A stretch of DNA of 62,487 nt from Triangularia verruculosa (taxonomy: Eukaryota > Ascomycota > Sordariomycetes > Sordariales > Podosporaceae). Under the pieces are notes generated by a model, which saw nothing but the letters and a program-made list of their open reading frames with translations, was not told the DNA's origin and made no database searches. The translations under genes were made by a program, and so were the position numbers. Of this stretch, positions 11,123 through 20,605 are shown piece after piece. The first letter of the stretch is position 1. Every line of letters starts with the position of its first letter. Location: assembly GCA_033296885.1 (NCBI GenBank), contig MU864038.1, positions 1 through 62,487 of the forward strand, read 5' to 3'.

Positions 11123-12157
11123 GAGCATTGCAGAATTACACTAGCGCACAGACAAACTTGGCTTCTCACAGGGCTGCAGATGCACCGGGGAAGAAGACAG
11201 GCGCTGCCTCGAGGCCAAGAGTTCACTAGGGTGTACTCTGTACCTAGGCTTTGGTTGTCTGTGGACTGACAATAGGAATCGGAAGATGGGAAAGCGGCGG
11301 AGAAAAAGCTCCAGCTGTCAACTAGGTAGTCAAACGTCAAAGCGAACGAGGGTGAGAATTTAGAGACCTGCCCATTCCAAGCATCTCAAACATGCCCCAA
11401 AAGAGGCAACAGAATCGCAGGATCCGAGCGTGTGGGGAAGAACGTTGTTGCTATAGGGCCCCTTTTTCTTCTTTGGACCAGCCCCGACGCCACCACTCCC
11501 ACGAAGAGCCTGATCTCATCGCTTGGGGTTGCTTTTGATTGCGTCTTGTTGCGAATGACACGATGCTCGCTTAAAATTAGTCGATCCTTCTAGCCTCGTC
11601 CACCCGAATTCCTCGGTAGAACACCATTGTCTGCATGTGAGACGTTGGAGAACTCCCCAAAACGCATTTGACGTGCATTTTCCTGGCTGGTGAAGCAGTC
11701 AGGGAGCCGCGCCATTGGGGCCATCGTATCGGGGTGGAGAGACGCAATTTCGATACTGTATCCGTACGTACTATGTACAGACTCTCGCTGCACCAGTGCT
11801 TTGACGTGTTCCTACCTAAGTTGACCCTCAGGTGCTCGGACGCGCTTTGACTTCCTGGACAGCCGAGCTAGTGCGAGGCGAAGACAGAATCTCTCCACTA
11901 GATCGCGGCTGGCAACATGGGACTCCATCGGAGACGACATGGAGGCTTCGATTTCGAATTGGGAGAAAACTCTGATCTTGCTCGCCTCACTGGCTAACCG
12001 AAACCGATGCTCTGGGACCATGATAAGAGCGTGCTGATCCCCCAGCCCGGCCATGGCCGCTCCCTGACATCTTTTGCGCAGATCATCCATCCAGCTCCGT
12101 TCGTTTTGTTCGACCTTTGCTTTTTGCTGTTGTGCTGCGAGCCACTGCGCCGGGACG
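11123..12157. other. Intergenic region, no supported gene
   Basis: About 1 kb with only short, low-quality open frames. It should contain the promoter of the rhodopsin-type gene. Confidence 0.5.
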
Positions 12158-13336
12158 ATGGATCCATCAACATCTGGCGCCCCAGGCCCGGGCAGCGCTT
12201 CCCGCCCCCCTCCCGGAGCCTTTGCGGGACCGCCCGACCCGAGTCTCATTCCTTCACCACCCACCGATGCCGCGAATACGGCCGCCCACTCCTTCGCGGC
12301 CGCTGCCGTCACGCTCAACATAATCTCGTTCCTCTTGTTCAGTGCCAGACTTTGGACGAGATCGTTCCCGGTCTTCCACATGGGATGGGACGACTATGTC
12401 ATCAGCGCCGCCTGGGTCCTCGTTCTGACCAACTCGGTCCTCCTGATCCTCACGGTCCCTTATACCTTCGGCGGTGACCCATCGACTTTCACCCTGGCCG
12501 ATGTCATCTACTCCAACAAGCTTGCCGTGCTGTCCCAGCCCATTTGGGCCTGGTCCATGGCTGCCATCAAGATCTCGGTGGCCGGCATGCTTCTCCGTCT
12601 CGAACAACGAAAGAAAGTCCGTCAGTTCCTGTGGATCATGATCGGCCTCCAGGTTGTTGTCAGCATCTACGGTACCCTTTCCGCTGTCCTGCAGTGCATC
12701 CCGCTCCATGCCACGTGGGATCTGCTCGGTCTTGTCACCGACGCAAAGTGCTGGAGCAAGGGCGCCATCCGCGCCAACTCGATCAGCATTGCGAGCTTCA
12801 ACATTGTCACCGATGTGCTCTTTGCCCTGATGCCCGTCACCTTCCTCCGAAAAGTTCAGATACCGCTCCGGGAGCGTGTTGTTATTGGTGTCCTGATGGC
12901 TCTTGGTGTCTTTGCTTCTGGCGCCTCCATCGTCAAGGCGACCATGGCGGCCAACTTTGGCCTCACCGACGACCCCAACTTGGAGGGCATTCAGATGGGT
13001 ACATGGTCTCTGATCGAGGAGCAGGTCGCCTTCATCGCCGCTTGCGTCCCCTGCCTGCGCAAGCCCTTCCAGCAGGTGCTGCAGCACTTCGGATTGGTTA
13101 CCACCAACGCCGCCACCAAGAACACTGGCGCTACTGGATACGGACGGATGAATGCAACCACTGCGGTGAGCAACGTCAACGGCGTGATCAGGATGAAGAG
13201 CCTGACCAGCAGCCGAGCTCAGAGCGAGGAGGACATCCTCCAGGGCAGTGGCCAGACGGGCGAATCGGAAATCTGGCGGACGACAGAGGTGCGCGTGGAC
13301 CTAGAAGGGGGTAATTCCATACGGGAGAAGAGGTAG
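12158..13336 (+). CDS. PTH11/rhodopsin-type seven-helix membrane protein
   Basis: A single exon of 392 residues. After a Pro/Ala/Ser-rich N-terminal tail of about 45 residues come seven hydrophobic segments, starting with AAAAVTLNIISFLLFSARLW and continuing with DDYVISAAWVLVLTNSVLLI and WAWSMAAIKISVAGMLLRL. The charged C-terminal tail is cytosolic by prediction. The arrangement matches the fungal rhodopsin-domain (DUF3112/PTH11-like) integral membrane proteins, many of which are putative GPCR-like sensors. No CFEM cysteine domain is present. I chose ATG 12158 because the frame upstream reads as leader. The ligand and function are unknown. Confidence 0.82.
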   Translation: MDPSTSGAPGPGSASRPPPGAFAGPPDPSLIPSPPTDAANTAAHSFAAAAVTLNIISFLLFSARLWTRSFPVFHMGWDDYVISAAWVLVLTNSVLLILTVPYTFGGDPSTFTLADVIYSNKLAVLSQPIWAWSMAAIKISVAGMLLRLEQRKKVRQFLWIMIGLQVVVSIYGTLSAVLQCIPLHATWDLLGLVTDAKCWSKGAIRANSISIASFNIVTDVLFALMPVTFLRKVQIPLRERVVIGVLMALGVFASGASIVKATMAANFGLTDDPNLEGIQMGTWSLIEEQVAFIAACVPCLRKPFQQVLQHFGLVTTNAATKNTGATGYGRMNATTAVSNVNGVIRMKSLTSSRAQSEEDILQGSGQTGESEIWRTTEVRVDLEGGNSIREKR

Positions 13337-13629
13337 GAGGGCCAAACGACGGATGGAACCTCGCGGTCACAGATCTGTACAAAATAGCAATTTGCAATAC
13401 ATGTTTCTCGTTTTTCTTTTTTCTTTTTCATCCATTCTTCCCCATCCTCACCGAGGACCACCACCCCAGCTTTCTTTCACTGCACAAAATCAATTCAAGC
13501 GAAATAACAAAAGCTGAAATGCATTATTTGCATTAGGTATACAGCCAATCTCTTTTGATCGAACCACAATCCTGTAGGCTTCATCCCTGGGCACCAGACC
13601 CCTGGAACACGAAGCAAATCACCTCCATC

Positions 13630-14169
13630 TTACCCTGGGGTAGCCGGACTTTCAACTTTAACATCTTCGCAATCAGCACCAGCACCACCCTCCATCCTCC
13701 TCAACTCCTCCTCAAACCCCTTATTAGGCTTCACCAGCCCCCTTCCCCTTTTGAGTGCCTCCATCGCCTCCTCAAACGTCATTCCTTGCCTTTGAATCAA
13801 ATACCCAGCTATCACCGCCGGACTCCTCGATATTCCTGCCGAGCAGTGAGCCAGCACCTTTCCCCTTTTCTTTTCGACCTCGTCGATAATCTCGCATGCT
13901 TTTACTACTGTAGGGCCGAGAGAGGCGGTCTCGCTGTCTAATAGTGGCAGGCGGTGGTAAGTGATATCCGGATGCCGAAACAGAGGGGATTTTCCGACGG
14001 AGATGATGGTTGTGATTCCGTTTTGTAGAAGAGAGGGGGTTGTCTTTTCTGATGTGGCTGAAGCCGGAGAGAGGAAGAGGAAATCGGGGATGGGGGTAAC
14101 TGTGGAGGGGAGGGTGCTGCTGGAGGCGAGGATTGGTGATTGCTGGGGTTTGTTCTTCTTTTTGGCCAT
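13630..14169 (-). CDS. Dual-specificity protein phosphatase
   Basis: 179 residues in one exon. The active-site loop is HCSAGISRS (Cys109, Arg115), the classic HCX5R signature of dual-specificity phosphatases. Asp78 in LPLLD is placed to be the general acid. The preceding fold elements (GITTIISVG and YHRLPLLD) and the following AVIAGYLIQRQGMTFEEAME helix are typical of a compact DSP catalytic domain. A short basic start (MAKKKNK) precedes a Ser/Pro-rich linker. No targeting or docking domain is seen, so the substrate, probably a phosphorylated MAP kinase or other phosphoprotein, cannot be named. Confidence 0.92.
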   Translation of the reverse strand: MAKKKNKPQQSPILASSSTLPSTVTPIPDFLFLSPASATSEKTTPSLLQNGITTIISVGKSPLFRHPDITYHRLPLLDSETASLGPTVVKACEIIDEVEKKRGKVLAHCSAGISRSPAVIAGYLIQRQGMTFEEAMEALKRGRGLVKPNKGFEEELRRMEGGAGADCEDVKVESPATPG

Positions 14170-14918
14170 CTTGTGGGGGGTGGTGTTGCGGCGGAACTGG
14201 TGGAGGAAAGGAAAGTGAGGTGTATGCAGCGTCCATTGTCAGCAATTGCATGATGAGTCAGTCGCCGGCTGGGCACTGCAGAGCACTCGGATTGGACACC
14301 GCCGCAACATCATAAGTGCTGGCGATTCTGACCTCTCATGTTGCTTCAGTCACGATGTGGCCTTTTAGTTGGCCCTGAAGACTAAAATTCAAAGAGCTTC
14401 TGAAAGAGATTGGCGAGGGATGTGGCTAGGTAAGACAAGATGATTCTCGTGAGACATGTTTGCAGATCCGGCTATGAATACACCGCTTTCTCCGAGATCC
14501 AAGAATGCGGCCGGCATGCCTGTTTGTGTCTAGACTTTCGGTCTGTCTAGAAGAGCAGAGGACTTGGATATAGAGGTGTATCAAATCCAGGATGTGGTTT
14601 GGCTCGCAACACCGGCTATCTCGACTGTTTGGCATCCTCGCCACCAAGTCCACAGGCGCTTCCAACTCGTCAAACACGAGAAGCAGCTAGACATCTTCCA
14701 CGTCATCGTCTCATGGTTAGAGTGTATGCACCTATGCGGTATAGGTCCTACTGGTCTCAGTTCGGTAGATATCTTGTAGATCAGAGACAAACAACGGGCC
14801 GAAGCTTTTTGTCTCACAGCAACTCAGACTGACCTCACGAGAATACAAAAGTAGCTCGCTTGCATTTAGAATCTTTTACGCTTGACTGCACTCCTTCCGG
14901 CACAGCAAACCAACCAAA
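14170..14918. other. Divergent promoter region
   Basis: Lies between the minus-strand phosphatase and the plus-strand MFS transporter. No coding-quality frame is seen. Confidence 0.5.
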
Positions 14919-16439
14919 ATGACCCTCTCCAAAACCTCGTCCGTCACCCCCTCGGTCAGTCATACCGACCAAGAAAACAATGCCACCACCACATGGACCC
15001 CACACCGAACCTCTCGCCTCCTCCGTAAACTAGATTTCCAAATCATCCCCTTCATGTCCCTCATCTACCTCCTCTCCTTTCTCGACCGCGCCAACATCGG
15101 CAACGCCCGTCTCGACAACCTCGAGTCCGGCCTCGGCCTTCATGGCCTGCAATACAACGACTGCCTTGCCATCCTCTTCCCCTTCTACATTGCGAGCGAG
15201 ATTCCCTCGAACCTTATGCTCAAGAGATCCCGTCCCTCCCGCTGGCTATGCTTCATCATGGTGTGCTGGTCTATCGTGATGATCTGTCAAGGCTTCGTCA
15301 AATCCTACGCCGGACTGATGGCAACGAGGGCGCTACTGGGATTTTTTGAAGGCGGTTTATACCCCGGGGCAGCGTTCTACATCACGAGCTGGTACTGCCG
15401 GGATGAGGTTGGGCTCAGGCTAGCCATGTTCTTCAGTGCTGCGACATTGGCGGGTGCGTTTGGGGGACTGTTGGCGGGAGGCATTGCCGAGATGAGAGGG
15501 GTGGGCGGGATGCCGGCGTGGGCGTGGATATTTGTTCTGGAAGGGTTGCTGACACTGGTTGTGAGCGCGACGGCGCCGTGGATGATTCATGACTGTCCTG
15601 ACACGTGAGTGAAGCGATAAATAGTACAGAGAGCGCGATTGTCTGACAAAAATAGGGCGAGGTTCTTGACGGAGGACGAGAAGGAAGAAGTAAAACGACG
15701 CATTGCGGCAGATCATGGACGGTTCAGCCAGGAATTTGACATGAAGTACGTCTGGCAAGCGTTGAAGGACTGGAAGATCTACGTGCATATCGGGATCAAC
15801 CTGTGTGCAGTCACGCCGCTGTACTCCATCTCATTGTTCTTGCCAACGATCGTCAGAAACATGGGATACACGGCTAACAACGCACAGCTTATGAGTGTGC
15901 CGCCGTATGTGATTGCTTGTGTTTTTACCGTACTGACCAGTTGGGTTGGCGACCGGTACAAGCAGCGAGGCGCGCTTATGATTCCATTTCAGTTGATAGC
16001 GTTGGCAGGATTCGCCATGTTGATCAGCACACGTGCCCCAGGAGTCCAGTACACCGGAACAGTCTTCGCGGCTGTCGGAATCTTCTCGCAGCTCCCCCTC
16101 AGTCTGGCGTGGAATGCCGGGAACATCGGGGGCAGTTTAAAGCAGGCAACCGGTATTGCCATGCAAGTCATGGGAGGGAACTGTGGTGGCATCATTGCTG
16201 CCTATGTCTACCAAGGAGTCGATGCGCCGCGTTTTGTCAAAGGACATGCCATCTTGATTGGTTTCATAGGCCTGAGTATCGTCCTGACGTTGGGAATGAC
16301 GATATGGTGTCGGAGAGAAAATGCTCGTCGAGACAGCCTTCAAGCTGCAGTGCCGATAGAAAACAAAAATGCCCGGCCGAAGGAAACGATAGTAGATGAG
16401 CTGGCCGATGATGCGTCGTGGTTCAGATATCAAGTCTAG
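14919..16439 (+). CDS. MFS transporter, anion:cation symporter (ACS/Dal5) family
   Basis: Two exons (14919-15604, 15656-16439), 51-bp intron, 489 residues with twelve predicted membrane helices. Family signatures visible are SFLDRANIGNARL in helix 1, EIPSNLML after helix 2, and RALLGFFEGGLYPGAAFY in helix 4. These place it in the ACS family with the yeast allantoate (Dal5) and nicotinate (Tna1) permeases. It should sit in the plasma membrane and import small organic anions such as vitamins, ureides or carboxylates. The substrate cannot be read from sequence. The central loop between helices 6 and 7 contains the intron. No metabolic partner gene is adjacent. Confidence 0.92.
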
Positions 16440-16958
16440 AATACCAGATCTGAAGCGATTAAGGTCCCAGGAGAGAAATGTAAAGGGGTGAAATGTTGGT
16501 GAGACGTTGATGAAGAAGAAGCAGAAGGACGAGTTGATTTGTGATTGTGTGGGATAACTACCGTATGGGTATGAATATTCTCAGCCTTCTTGCTTTTACT
16601 CTCGACGGTGCTCTTCCGGCATCAATTGCTAGGAGTGAGTGTCTGCTGCCATCTAGGTACACGACGAGCAGTGGTGAGGGTATTCCCACCGTTGCCTCCG
16701 GCTTAATTCGGTTACAAAGTGCCGATCCAATCGTTTGCATTGCGGGGCCCTTGTAGGGCAATTTTGGAACAACAACCTGCATGCCGTTAGCCAGCCGCCC
16801 CCTGAACCTAGGGACCAAGAACCTCGGGAAATTTCTCCGTTTTATATCCAGTCGCGAGGACCTGCGTCTTTTGAAGATCACCTCTTTCCTTCACCTCTTT
16901 TTCCACATTCGTTACCATTCACACATTCGTTTGAACCGCAAAAACCCACCTAGTCAAA
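16440..16958. other. Intergenic region, no supported gene
   Basis: 3' end of the MFS gene and a pyrimidine-rich promoter (CTTTCCTTCACCTC) ahead of the next start codon. Nothing else is supported. Confidence 0.5.
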
Positions 16959-17717
16959 ATGGTGGTCCCACGTTCCTTTTTCGGCATGCTGCTCCTGGGC
17001 ACCGCAGCCCCACTCGCCGTTGCTTCGGCGGTTAGGCCCACAAAGGTCGCGCTCGTCCCGCGTCAGCAAGCAGCCACGGACCAGCCCACTGTCACTGGCT
17101 ACGACTGGAACGAGTTTCTCGAATGCACCAGCCTCATGGAAGATGTCGCCTCCAAGATCCAGCCAACCCCTCCCCCCGAGATTCCCCTTTTCTGGTTTCA
17201 TCACCCTCTGGTCGAGAAGATGAAGGAAGAGACGCAGAGCCTGCCCGACCCCGAAACCATGAAGCCGGATGAGTGGTGCTCGATGGAATGGTGGAGGAAT
17301 ACGCTGGTTCCCAACGAGAAGGAGGATGGCAAGGAGTTGGTGCAGGTGTTCAAGAGCTGGACGGAGCATACAGAAGAGATCAAGACAAAGTACAGGAGCA
17401 GCGTGTACAGCTTAGCCACAAAGTGCGCGCACATGAGCACTCTGCCAGGAGACATCGATGTCGCGGCAATGGCAGGCTACATGATGAGCGCTGTTGCGAC
17501 GAATGAGAAAGAGTGTGCCAGTGCGAGAAGTATTATGGCGGCGCTGACGACGGTGGATGGGTTCTCTTCTTTTGGCGCTGCCGCGGCGGCAACAACCGGA
17601 TCGGATAATGATGCTGCTACTACTTCAACCAGCACTGCGGGCGCCTGGAGAGGGAGAGAGACCGGTGCGGCTATCGCTGTGGTTGCGGGCATTGTCGGTG
17701 CCGTGGTTGGGCTGTGA
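16959..17717 (+). CDS. Secreted, probably GPI-anchored protein, unknown
   Basis: 252 residues, single exon. The N-terminal FFGMLLLGTAAPLAVASA is a signal peptide, with a possible dibasic-like site after it (LVPRQ). The central domain has four cysteines (FLECTS, DEWCSM, ATKCAH, EKECAS), which could form two disulfides. The C-terminus has a Thr/Ser/Ala-rich stalk and a hydrophobic tail (AIAVVAGIVGAVVGL) ending at the stop, the layout of a GPI-addition signal. Fungi have many such cell-surface proteins. No specific family or enzyme is recognised. Confidence 0.75.
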   Translation: MVVPRSFFGMLLLGTAAPLAVASAVRPTKVALVPRQQAATDQPTVTGYDWNEFLECTSLMEDVASKIQPTPPPEIPLFWFHHPLVEKMKEETQSLPDPETMKPDEWCSMEWWRNTLVPNEKEDGKELVQVFKSWTEHTEEIKTKYRSSVYSLATKCAHMSTLPGDIDVAAMAGYMMSAVATNEKECASARSIMAALTTVDGFSSFGAAAAATTGSDNDAATTSTSTAGAWRGRETGAAIAVVAGIVGAVVGL

Positions 17718-18723
17718 GGGGCGTTTTGGTACTTGTCTTACCTATACCTAATTGCAACAACATTGATGCTGAAGGCCGAATTTAATGTGGTGAGTCCATG
17801 TCTTGGAAATCTCTGAATCCGCGATGATGTTCCTTGTAAGAGATGACAGCTCACTCCCCAGCCTGCGCTTTGATACCAAGTTCCTCTCCCGGCAGTCAGC
17901 TTGAGCGCCACATCACTGCAGTTGGCAGTCTCAAAGTCCCCAACATATTTACATTGCTTCTGCTTGGTCACCCAGAAACGCGTCAGGTTCCACATTACCT
18001 TTGTGGTTTCCGGGGCTTGGGACTAAAAGGCTTGGTTTCCGAGGTTTTGTTTCCACCTGATCCTTGTGTGGTATCTAGCGGGGTGCGGGTTCGGATCATC
18101 AGCCGTGATGGCGTCTGCTACATCTCCACCATTCCGCCATCACAAGGTGATATCAAGAACTGAAACCTGACGTCCGAGACTGGTTATCGTCCATCACATC
18201 TGATCTCTGCGTAGACAGGTACTCACCGCTATCCGTACCCAGAGTCTGTCGACCACGATATCGTTGCATTTGCTACCTACCGGGCCTCAAGGCAGCATTC
18301 TCGCCCTCTGCGCGCATTTGTCCCCTTGCGTATCCAGAGGCTGCTCCCTCAATCTCACACATGCAATGCCATTGTCAGTGCTTCCCCCTGTTCAGGGCAA
18401 GCGTGCTGCAGGTACCGCCATCGATGCAACGGTGCCACTGCCACACCCCCGTTGTCACCCCAACCCCATGCCGCCATGCAGGCCAAGCCAACATCCCTCC
18501 TTTTTAGGGATAGCCTCTCTGGCCCTGGCGGACTCGCTTGGGGCGCCGATATCACCTAACACGGTCGTTGTCAAGTCAAAGCCCTCCCCTCCCCTCGCTG
18601 CTTATCACAAGACTGCTTCCCACCTGTTCGGGTCATGCTCGCCACACCCCTTTTACTCGCTCGTTCCTACCGTCCACACCCGGCATCACTCGTTTGGCCA
18701 GTGTGCGGTTACTTGAAAGAGGG
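17718..18723. other. Intergenic region, possible missing 5' exon of next gene
   Basis: No supported gene. The surface protein that follows lacks a signal peptide in its first exon, so an upstream coding exon might lie here. The open frames that exist (18264-18716, 18538-18723) do not resemble a signal sequence. Confidence 0.4.
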
Positions 18724-20367
18724 ATGATGGTAAAGGAGGAACACAACAGGGTTGTCGACAGCATGCACATCCACGGGGGACACCACAATCATTTACATCC
18801 GAGGCAGGGAGGGTTCAACTGGGACTGGTGGTGTAAATGGTACCCACGGGATCCTCGGTGTGCCAATCGGACTGCGCAAGGAGGAGGCGGAGGAGGAGGA
18901 GGGGGGTGGTTTAATGGTAGACCAACAACGACTTCGAAAGTAAACACTCCCAGACCAACACCAGCCCCTACGCCGAAACCTTCACCGGCACCTGCTCCAG
19001 CACCTGCTCCGGCACCTGCCCCAGCTCCAGCGCCAGAGCCAACGACAGCGAAGCCGGTAGCAATCAATCCAACGACTACAGCCGGGCAGCAACAGCCCGC
19101 AGAGACACCAAAACCGAGTAATGGAGGGAATGGAGGTACAACGGCCACAGATCGAGGAGGTATTGGGGCGGGAGGAGGCGAGCAGGGCTCATCATCGACA
19201 CTTGTCCCGGTCGTTGGCTCGGCCCCTCTTGATCCAACACCCAACGACCAGTTTCCAGGAGCTCAAGGCTCTTCAGGGAATGGACAGGCCGGCGTGACTC
19301 CTGGCTTGGGTGAATCAGGACCTGGCGGGCCAGGGTCTGGATCCGGTGGAAGTGTCGCAAATTCTGGGGCTGGAGGAGGACAGGTCGTTCCCGGAGGTAC
19401 CAACGGCGCCATTGATGGGCCAGGTACAAACAACAGTGGTTCGTCGACGAAGCCAGGGCTGGGTGGCGGTGCCATTGCTGGTATCGTGGGTGAGTTTATT
19501 CTATTATCTTATCAAAACAGTCGAAGTTGCTAACCAAGTTCAGTCGGCTTGCTCGGTCTCCTCGCCTTGATAGCGCTTCTCATTTTCTTTCTTCGCAAGA
19601 AGAAACCACAGGTTCTCCAAAAAGTGGTAGAGAAGTTCAAGGGCAGGCCAGGAAGCTCTTATCCTGCGAGTGCTCATGGACCCGAAGGTATGGAGAAGAC
19701 GTTGCTAGCTGGAGGGGCCGCTGGTGCTGGTGCCATAATGGCTGCCGGCGCCGCGAAGCGTAACTCTCAGCAACAAAACCAGGCACCGATCCCGCCACAG
19801 ACCACCACTGTGCCTACTTTACGCCCCGTAAATACAAATCTGCGCCCCAACCGAATATCATCAGCCACGGCAGACTCCATGAGAAGCAGCGGCGCCTTCA
19901 CCCCGTCTCCCGTCTCCCCACTTTCACCCGCCATGCCCGCGAGCGTGCTCGGCTCTGCCCCCCTTCCAGCCGCCTACCCCGTCCGCTCTCAGTACTACCA
20001 ACCCCCTCCGGAACCGCAGCCACTGACTCAGGCGGCGTATCCTGGCCGTCCTCAATACGTCCCTCCTTCCAACACTGGCAGTCTGCACGTTGCCCACGCG
20101 GCATCAGGCGCGCGCATGAACCGAGCCAGCAGCGTCAGCAGTATAAGTACAACTAGTGCACTGAGCGCGATTCTGAACCCAGCACAGATGGTATGGCCTA
20201 TGCCACCGCCTCCAACGCCACCAGTCAGCATACCGGATACCCCCCCAGCAACTGCTCGTGATCGGGGGGCGCGGTATGTTGACCTTTCTGCCCCGGGGCA
20301 CACGGTGGTGAGGATCAACAAAGCTCCAAGTGTAAGGAGGCAGAGGAGGCAGAACTCCCAGTACTGA
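18724..20367 (+). CDS. Pro/Gly-rich single-pass membrane protein
   Basis: Two exons (18724-19489, 19544-20367) give 529 residues. The intron falls inside the membrane segment and the join restores IAGIVVGLLGLLALIALLIF followed by basic residues (LRKKK). Outside the membrane are a His-rich start, a short Trp/Cys patch (WDWWCKWYPRDPRC), a poly-Gly run, a Pro-Ala repeat and a long Gly/Ser-rich stalk. The cytosolic part is rich in Pro and Ser. This is the layout of fungal wall-stress sensors or mucin-like surface proteins. However, no signal peptide is visible from ATG 18724 and no WSC cysteine set is present, so the sensor role is inference. The frame is open back to 18538. Confidence 0.7.
18958..19040. 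repeat. Pro-Ala coding low-complexity repeat
   Basis: Repeated CCWGCWCCD-type hexamers encode alternating Pro-Ala in the stalk of the surrounding membrane protein, a likely length-variable spacer. Confidence 0.7.
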
Positions 20368-20605
20368 TGTTGATGTATTCATTCTTTTTTTTATACCCTC
20401 ATTGTTTTGCATGCAGTTGTTTTGGTATGCATCATTGTATCAACATCAGTTAGTCTTTTTGTCAGAATAGATGCAATGTCTACTTGTATTCGTTGCTACA
20501 GTGCCCCCAACTGACTGTTAATGAGATACATCAGGCTATCCAATTACGCCAATCTCCCCAAGTAAACGTATCATATCCATGAAAGTTCCACTCAAAGCCA
20601 CCTCC

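Noticed and set aside
12254..13087. 277-codon minus-strand frame
   Set aside because: Antisense of the rhodopsin-type gene, with no domain of its own.
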